Shown one piece after another: positions 51,101 to 60,403 of a stretch of DNA of 64,000 nt. Origin of the DNA: Orbicella faveolata (lineage: Eukaryota > Cnidaria > Anthozoa > Scleractinia > Merulinidae); NCBI RefSeq assembly GCF_002042975.1, contig NW_018148571.1, forward strand, positions 141,752 through 205,751. The letters are read 5' to 3'. Made by a program: the position numbers and the translations under genes. The notes beneath the pieces are model-generated. The model ran no database searches and was not told the DNA's origin. It worked only from the letters and a program-made list of their open reading frames with translations. How positions within the stretch are numbered: the stretch's first letter is position 1; every line of letters begins with the position of its first letter.

Positions 51101-54100
51101 ATTTGAATTTGTAGAATGTTGTGAGGTCTTTGACCTCTCTTCGGTACACCAGTGGAAGAAGATCTAATTGCTTAAAGAGCTTGCTGTAGGTTAGCTCTGG
51201 CAGGAGAACCTGCGTCGCACATCCTTAGACTCCCTCTATTAGTTTTATCAGGATGACAGACTTCGGGCTCCAGATTTTGGAGGCATAATCAAGGTGAAAA
51301 CGCACAAGCACCATGTAAAGAGACCTCGAAGTTGGTGAAAGTTGGGCACTTAGGCCAATACAGGGTCCGACAAATATTTTTGACAAAACTTGTCCCTGGG
51401 CAAGTGGCATGTCAAAATCACTTGCCCAACAGAATGAGCTAGTTGTCCCAGTTAATAATGGTAGAGGACAAGCGATTCCTTGAACTGTAGCAAAATCAAT
51501 TCACATTATAGTTTAGGAGCCATATTAACAATAACAACTTAAGGACTTACATTAAATACTGATGCATCTGAGTGATGTTATGAATAAACTGCAAACACAG
51601 AACTTGAAGCTGTCTTTTATTTCTACTATGAGTCTCAATAAAAGTCACAGAGGATTGTTTAGGGACCACAATGCGAGATTATTGGTGACTTAATTTACAG
51701 CTCAACCATTTCAGTTGGAACACTCATCTGCATGTCTTTGCATTGTATTCCTTGTTGTATTCAACACCATTCGCCTTTCGCTTTGTCGTACCCGGAGTAC
51801 AGTGTCGCAGGATTTCCTGACAACCTTATCCGTGAATTATAACTCATACCTTGAACTTTGATCCACAAAATGGTAGAAAAACATGTTATGAGGGGTGTAG
51901 CAGCCAGGCCTTCAGAGGTTTACATTGGAAAGTACTGGGTATGAAACTCATGAAGAGATGTAGAATGGCAATCGAAAAGTAAAAAAAAGTGATATGTATT
52001 TATTGCATTTCGAAAGGCTTCGATGGGAATTTCTCAAGGTAAACATTTAATACTTGGATATCTATAATTTATTGCATGAAATTGCTCATAAGTCAATTGC
52101 TACAGCCTGGCAGGCTTTTTCTAGAAATAAAACACTTGCCTGGTATTCTTTTCAACTTGTCCCAGGCGTCTGGGTCTAATATTTGTCGCACCCTGTAATA
52201 GTTCGTCAAATGAATCCTAGCGTCCTGTTGGCCCTAGCTTATTCACCTGTGCAAACATGAGCTCACTAAATCATCGCAAGTGATGAGAACTCCAAGGCAA
52301 TGCTGATTGTCCACTCTCATCAGAATTTTTACTCCCATGATGTACTCGTGGATAACACGATGTAGTCGTGCATATCGAGCATTTATCTGCATTGAAGGCC
52401 AGCTTCCAGGTATTACTCCTTTTCAACCAGGTTATCAATATCTCTTTGCAACGATGCACAGTCACAGGTGGATCTTATAGGTCTTGTTTTTTTTTTTTGG
52501 TCTTTGTTTTATTCTTTGTTCTCTTTTGTTTTGTTTGTTCTTGTTTTTTCTTCTCTTTGATTATGCATATCACAACCAAGATGAAGAATACTGATTTTCT
52601 TCTATTTACTCAGCTGTTTAGTTTTTAGTGCACAGTGCACTATTAGGATTGTTTAGGGGCCTGCTGTTCAGTAAGGCACTAACCCACCAAGGCGATAACA
52701 CAATAAGGTGTAAACTTTAATGTTTGTTTAATTAATTAATTTCAATTAATCAATTAGCTTTGTGGGAAGGGGCCTGGGTGGGGTAACTATAGGTACCCGT
52801 GCGCATTTTGCAAAACGCATCTTGCTTACGTTGCTGTTTTTGATAACTTGACAAAAATATATATATGGTTTTGCAAATCTAATGCGATCGTTGTGGTGCT
52901 ATTCTCTTAAGACCAAAAAAAATTTGCTCCAAACGCATGCGTAGATTAGTTAGTGTCAAAGTCGATTATATCTTAGCATTCTCGTCCCCAGAGGCCATGC
53001 TCCTTTTAGTCAGCTCCAAGAATCGCAACCTCTGGGAAGGTCCAATTTTTTGAGCATGCACAGAGTAATCGTTTTGTTTTCTCAGCCAATCAGATTTGTC
53101 AGTCTTGACTCTGAGCATGTCCAAGGACAAATATCTGAGCATATTTTTGCCCCAAATGGAGGCTATTGTGTTTCTGATCCTTCACATATTTTTCACAACA
53201 TGCACGGTCATAAAAATTGGGGAATATCACTCAAATATTTCCCAGTTGTAGCTGGGGAATATTCTGTCACGTGACGTGTTTAGACCAATTGCACTTGAGC
53301 AAAAATGTTTGATGGATTATTAACACTCGTATTTTTGGACCTCTCTCTTAAACAACACCCGATTAAACTCTACTGTTTTGGCAGCCATGTGGGATGTGAG
53401 ACCGTGTTGGGTTCTGGATAATATTGATGAACCGTGGGACAGTTTGGGTCACTTCGATCATCTCCTGGTGAGAAGGTAGTTTTCATAAAATCGTTCATAA
53501 TTGCCCCCGTCTGCGACCAATCGCCCGGATAGAACACAGATGTATGGAAGCAATCGCAATCGTCCCAATTGCTACCAGCTTTGATGATCATCTTTGCAAT
53601 GTTCTCATGTAATCACCCAATCGTAATATCACTTTCTGAAGTGACAGCGGTGACTGAAATGATCAGGGCAATTATATGAGAACCAGTCTTAAGTATTATG
53701 CCTCCACAGCAGTTGGCCATTTACTACACTTCAAGCACCCACTGTCTAAGCATGTCTGGAAGGTGTTTCAAACAATTTTAACATGTTCCAAATGCATTTC
53801 AAACAAAGATGCCCTTGAAATAATAATAACATAAGCCTTCTCTATATAGAGAGAGTCACATGAAATACTGACTGAATTCTTTGAGAAGAGCTGATCAGTT
53901 CCTGGACCATTGATTGTCTCCTATCACAATCAGTCATCAACTTGTCCAATGTGTTCTGCAAATTCTTGGAGGTGAACTCCTCTAGCACAACAGCTCCTTT
54001 TAAAAGGAGAAGAAAATATTAAAAAATAATTACAAAATAAGTCTCTGTTTGCTGGGAAACAAATCTGGACATTGTTACTGTGTGAACCACTGAGCCCTGC

Positions 54101-57100
54101 ATTTGTCATTTTAAAACATGCAAGTACAATGTTCCATAAATTAAACCTAAACTTCTAACTTGGTTGGCACCATTTTTTAAAGTGCTCAAAAATAGCTGAA
54201 TTTTGGCATGTGGGCTTTGTTCCACCTGAGAAACATTACTCTGAAGTTTTTTTCGCTGGGTTGCTCTTCATTCTCGAGAAATAACGTATGCAAAAAAGGC
54301 ACACAAGTTGGAAAAACCGAGTTGTTTACTGCATACACAATATCTCGAAAACGAAGCGAACTTTAGCGCGAAAACTACGGGACACTGCTTAACATACCTG
54401 AACAAAACTGCATGTGAAATTTGGAGCGTTTTCAACAAAGTTCACTTTTGATTAAAATACCTAATGCCCTTTTCCCGCCGAGTCCTTCAAATAAACGAAG
54501 CCGGGCCTTTGATATGATAAACCGAGCCGATCCTTTGTTATAATAGCCAAGTCAAGCCTTTGTTATGAGTCGAAGTCTCTCCTCGGTTTATTATAACAAA
54601 GGATCGGCCCACCGTGACCGCCAGGACTTGGATTTCACTTAGGAACCAGCAAAATGTCAATTTCACGCAACATACATAAGCTCAATTTTATTGATTTCAG
54701 GTCAAAAGTGGTTAAAATACTGACTCATGTTAACGGGTGACAGCAAGGATGTTGATTTCTCTTAAAAAGCAGCAAAATTTCAATTTCACGCAACGTATAA
54801 GCTCAAAATTGTTGATTTTACGTCTAGGTAAAGTCTGCATGCGAGCCAAGTGGCCCATCAGGCCGGAGCTTATCCCGGATTCTGTAGCATGAAGCGACTA
54901 GGAGTATTTCTACTCCCCCCTGGATGGGATGCTAGTCCATCGCAGGGTTACCCCCAGCATTNCTGATGACTTACGGGTTTGCTGCCTGGCTCAATCTGAC
55001 TTCGAAGACCAATAACATGATTACGGTATATCAGCTGCCTTCGAAGTTTCAGAACACATTTTGATTCTTTAAAACGTGCTGATGACTTACGCGTTTATCA
55101 AAGCCTTATGATGCCTCTCAACCACCAGGCAGGCATACAAGGTACTTTAAAATTCACCATCTTTATTAACTTATCAATGCTTAAGATATTAGTTGACAGA
55201 GCTCTAATGTGGCACATCTCTTTTTTGTTCGATGGAATTTCGTTTGACGCTCAATCGATTCACGTGTTGTGTTCACATCACAATAACCGACGTAAACAAT
55301 CTGTTCCCAGATTTCCGCTCTATATACTATTTTCCTTTGACTTTGACTAAGATTCTGTGGAATACACTATAAACAGTCTGCCTGTTTGCTGTTCAACAAA
55401 ATACTAAGAAGGTTTCTTTTATTTTTCATTCAACAAAAGATCTCCAAAAGAGGCCACTTGGAAAACTGAGTTTTTTTGCATACGAAATGTTTCTGAGGTG
55501 AAACGAAGCCCACATGCCAAAATTCAGCTATTTTTGAGCACTTTCAAAAATGGGCGAAAAATCCAGGGGACGTTCTTGCCCGTGGCCTTTCAATTATGCT
55601 GATGAAATATATACGGTATTACAGTAGTTTCCTTCATTTGATGCCAAAACCACTTCAAATCAATATTGATTTTAAAAGCCCTATACACAAGCAGACATTA
55701 CTGAAGGTAAACAGAGTTACAGTGGAACTCTGCCTTAGGACCAGCCAGTTAACACGGCCACCTTGTTATTATGACCACTTTATTCTGGCCCAAACAAAAG
55801 CTCACTCAGTCATGTTCTTATTTAAAGAACCCCTTTAATATGACCACCCCGTTAATACGGCCAGATATTTGTGGCTTGTTGGTGACCAGATTAACAGGGT
55901 TTCACTGTACTTGATTTGAGACTTACAATGTACATGTAAAACAACTGGACACCTGAAAGACTGATTAAATCAATTTCAGTTTTCGTTAGGCAAAACAGAG
56001 TCCAAAAAAATGTTTATTTAGTTCCTTGGGAAGTTCCCTTGTCACATAGCCATCCCTGGCGCCAAAGGTCAGTTTAAGTAAAAGGTTTGTCACTATAATT
56101 ATGAGATGTAACTTTACCTTTTTTTACCGTGCAAAGAACCTGTGCTTCTTTTCACCAAATTCATACTAGAAATTGATGGGAATTTATGCTTAGCTAGATA
56201 TTTCTTGTTGATCTTGAGTTAGGTTAAGACAGAAAAACAGCTTTTGTGTTTTTGTGGATGTTCATGAAATAGCCATAACTCATAAAGTCCTATGTAAATA
56301 GTTTGCCGGCGCAGAAAAAATATTGAAGTCCCCAAACATTTTATGGCTTTTTTGAGAACTACCGGTATAGTGATTGCTCTCACTATCTATGCTACAATAA
56401 AGTGTATTTGCTGTTGTTCATTGCAGATATTTGCCATCAATTAAAAGCTCTTCATAACACTACGAAATATGCCCCTTACTTAAGGACGTTCGTGCGAAAA
56501 TTTTCCAATCGATAGAATTTGTTTTAAATTTTGACTGTAGTCATATAATGAGTAACTTGTGTCAGAAATGCAAAACATTGGGTGTCACTGACTTCGTTTC
56601 ACAGATAAAGCATGTGGAAAACTACCCTGATTTTGAAAACTTGGTGCACGTCATTCAGCATGGTCTACAGGGGTTTATAGTTAAAAATACTGAAGGTGAG
56701 TCAATGGAGGCAAATGATCTTAGTCATATTTTGTAGAAGTGGGTCTGTTGCAAAAATAATTCCAAATGTTACCAACATTTTCACAAAACTTAACCCTTCA
56801 AGCGGCATTTGAAACTGTCACACAGATAAACAGAGCTAAAAAGAATGGAATTTGATGGTGCATTTTGCAAAAAATTCAAACTTCTAATCAATAGATTCTC
56901 TTCATTCTTTTGTTAAATGTAGAAAATCGGTAGAGAAAATGATCCATCCAAAGAAAAATAGGGGTCACTGAACATTCAAGATCATTAAATCCAGGTAAAG
57001 CTATAGTAATGGCCACCTGCCCTACCATTGTTCATTTCATTACTTAGCACGCTCTCTCATGCATGCATAGTAAGGATGTGCTGAAACAATTAGCACGAAT

Positions 57101-60100
57101 GTCCTCAAGGTGATTCCCTAGAAATAACACTTGACATTAGATTTTTTTCAAATTTTTGTGGTTGTTCCTAATAATGCAGGTATTCGAAATGTGCGATTAA
57201 AAACATATAAGAGTCATAACTCATCAAAGGTGCGTCAAAAATCTGTGTAATGGTACTCATTACATGAGTTTTTCCTTTTCTGAATGCCGCTACGTTTTGG
57301 GGTATTAGTGGCCAAACACATGGAGTTAATATTAAAAAGTCTCAATAGATACATTGCATCGTCTTAAAGGAACAATTTGGTATGTGTTTCTTAGCAAAAA
57401 TGTACATCTTGGATCAGAGTTGACAGAAAGTATTTCTAGTGTGTGTCTTCTAGGGGTGGTAAGGTTCAGGTCACAAGTGAAACGGTAAGTAACCATTTTT
57501 GGCAGTTACCTGACGTTAACATTTTTTCTTACTCATTCAGTGGAAAGACAATGAATTAAAGACTAATTTAACACAATAAAAAAGGTACCTTACGGTGCTT
57601 GTTTAAGAGAAACGTGAGGTAAAGTCTGCATACGAGCCAAGTAGCCCATTAGGCCAGAGCTTATCCCGGCTTCTGTAGCATGAAGCAACTAGGAGTATTT
57701 CTACTCCCCTCTGGATGGGACGCTAGTCCATTGCAGGGTTACCCCCCTGCATTAAGTTCGCTGGTACCCATTTATACACCTGGGTAGAGGGGGGCACTGC
57801 GAGAGTTAAGTGTCTTGCCCAAGTACACAACACAATGTCCCTGGCCAGGGCTCAAACCCAGACTGCTTGATCCAGAGACAAGCACACTACCATGAGGCCA
57901 CTGCACCTCCAGTTAAGAGAAAACAAGCATTTATTTCGCTGTCGAGCATAGCTTGATGGAAATTTCTGACGTTGTGTGTTGCACACGCTCATGTGCGGCA
58001 CGCTTCCGACGCAAAAATCATGCGCAGTAGGGATGCACAATGCAATACTTAGGAATCACCTTAAGATGTAGTCATGCAGAGGAATCAAATTGCCTAGTTC
58101 ATATGAATATCTGTGCTTTGAGACTGATACATTATTGTAGAACATGATCCAGTGGATTTCATTTTCACATGGCCTTTCTTGTTGTAGAAATACTAAACCA
58201 AAGACAGCTGATAAAAAATGCAGAACTCGGTGTCAAATCATTATTTTTACAGGAGTTCCCCTTAGCTTGAAGGGAATAAAATATTTTTATCTACTTTTTT
58301 TGTCATAATCATTCACTCACCCAACCCAACATTTGATCCAAGTTTGAGTGAAATTGATGATTTGAGCTGTATCACCTCCTGCATGGTTTTGTCATGGACA
58401 CACTCTTAATTACATATGTTTTGCAAAGGGAACAGCAGAAACAATGATGAAATAAAAACAAACCACAAAAAACTAACACTGAAATCAGAAAATCACAGTT
58501 TCTTATTTTCATCTGCAGACTAACCTACAGGAATCTGTTGAAGTCGGCTGGAAGGTAACACCATGACAGGTTGATAGCCATGATGTCTCAGTTTGCAGTT
58601 GACCTCTTCCCATTCTGCCATCACTCCTGCCTACAAAAGGATATTTTATGTAGTCATTTATTTGCTTCATCATAAATATCTACTCTAGCTTCTTCTATGA
58701 ACTCTGTCTATGTTCCATGTGCAAAAACAGAGTCCTAATTGATTATTCCTGGGGATGGGTTTCATGTGTTCATGTGTTTCGTAGTTATAAAATTATTGTT
58801 GACTTGGTCAGATGGCTGGATCTCATCAGCATTTGTTGTTATCCTCTGTACCAAACTGAACTTACAAGCTAAGAATGCAGGGGTAAAATATCTTGCAATT
58901 GGCTTTAGCTGAGTATTTATCACCATTGGGTTGAGTTAGAACAAAGGTGTGACCTTTGCTGAGTAGTGATTTTTCACTCTCAGTAAGATTGAAGTGCTCT
59001 GAAATTCACAGTTACAGCAAGTTTGTCACAAGGGGGATCAGAGGTGTTATGGACAAGCATTGTTGAGTTTTCAGTTATTTCCAATCACTTAGTTATTTTT
59101 GGACTGAAACCCATTTCCTCTGGATTTGGCCTTTTTTTTTTTTCAGTCATTTACTAAGGGCTATTCCAGACTCGGTTATTTCAAACTCCCCCATTATTTC
59201 AAATTGATTTCTGTTCCCCTTGGCTTAAAAATTATCGCCCCCATTTATTTCGAACTCTACTGGTAGAGTTACAAAATAAACATCATCATAAAACAGGCTG
59301 CAAAGAAAACCCATTTTGGGGTTGCCCTTTGTGCAAGCTGTACCTATCATGTATTAGCCCAAACGTCACTCTCACTAGTCCCAAAGAATTTTATCTTATA
59401 CAGTACTTCTGTAATTTGAATTCCCTCAAAATTTTGCCAGGAAACTTCACTTGCTCAAAAAGGACAGAATCTACTACTCTGACTGCAAAATCCACTAGCC
59501 CCCGGCTATTGACAGAGATCTTGAAAACGATGACCCCCCCTCGAAATTCTATCAGTGAGATGAAAGGTCAATAGCACAACACTCAATGTAAGCCATTGTT
59601 TTGTCACGCCACCATTGCATCTTGGTTTTGCAATGAGCTTCAAAAACACAAAACTGTTTAATGCAAATTTCTGAGCTAAAATCCCTTACCAGATGTTTGA
59701 ATCTTTGCAGCTTTACGCAAGACATGCAAAACAAGGTAAAAAATGTATTTGAAGAACATATTCTTGCATTGTACACTTCCGTCACGCAATATTAGGTCAA
59801 CAAAGACAGCACCCTGCTGAACTTTATTTGGGCCCCCAAAATATCCCAATTGCTTTATCTATGGGTATATCCACTCCAAACTCGCACTCAGACATACATT
59901 AATGTAAGAAATCATGATATTCACCGTTATAAAACTAGGAATAGTAACGACCTTATTTTAGACAAAGTTAACTTACAATACACCAAGCATGCCTTTTTCT
60001 ACAAAGGTGCAACTATTTTTAATAATCCCTTTTAATGTGACTTAATTTTATTGTAAGTTTCTTCTAGTTTTACTGATTTTATTTTATTTATTTATTTATT

Positions 60101-60189
60101 TATTTATCTATTTATTTTTACACAGGACCTGCACTGATAGCAGTTTTTTCCCTAAAGCTGATGCAACCATCCAGTATAAGTATGTTTTA

Positions 60190-60221
<32 letters not shown>

Positions 60222-60368
60222 CGTTATCATTATGATTATCATTATTATTATTCATGATATTTTTATTTTCATAAAAATTTTAGTCTATGATACTGGAATG
60301 TGTGATTTGTAAATAGGTTTTCTGAGGAGATTTTAATAAAGTTCTTGTTGTAAAAATTATTATTATTA

Positions 60369-60403
<35 letters not shown>

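Larger units (their letters stand above)
47716..53872. other. CEP70 intron 4
   Basis: It contains R2, the three SINE B copies, the LINE, the Tc1-like element and an R1 copy. Nothing certain in 47716-49495. At 53000-53650 there is repeat-like sequence with GGGGAATATTCTGTCACGTG words, but no boundaries are found. Confidence 0.5.
53997..58524. other. CEP70 intron 3
   Basis: It contains the TIR transposon, two SINE A copies, two MITEs and an R1 fragment. Nothing recognised in 57110-57600 or 57925-58524. Confidence 0.5.
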
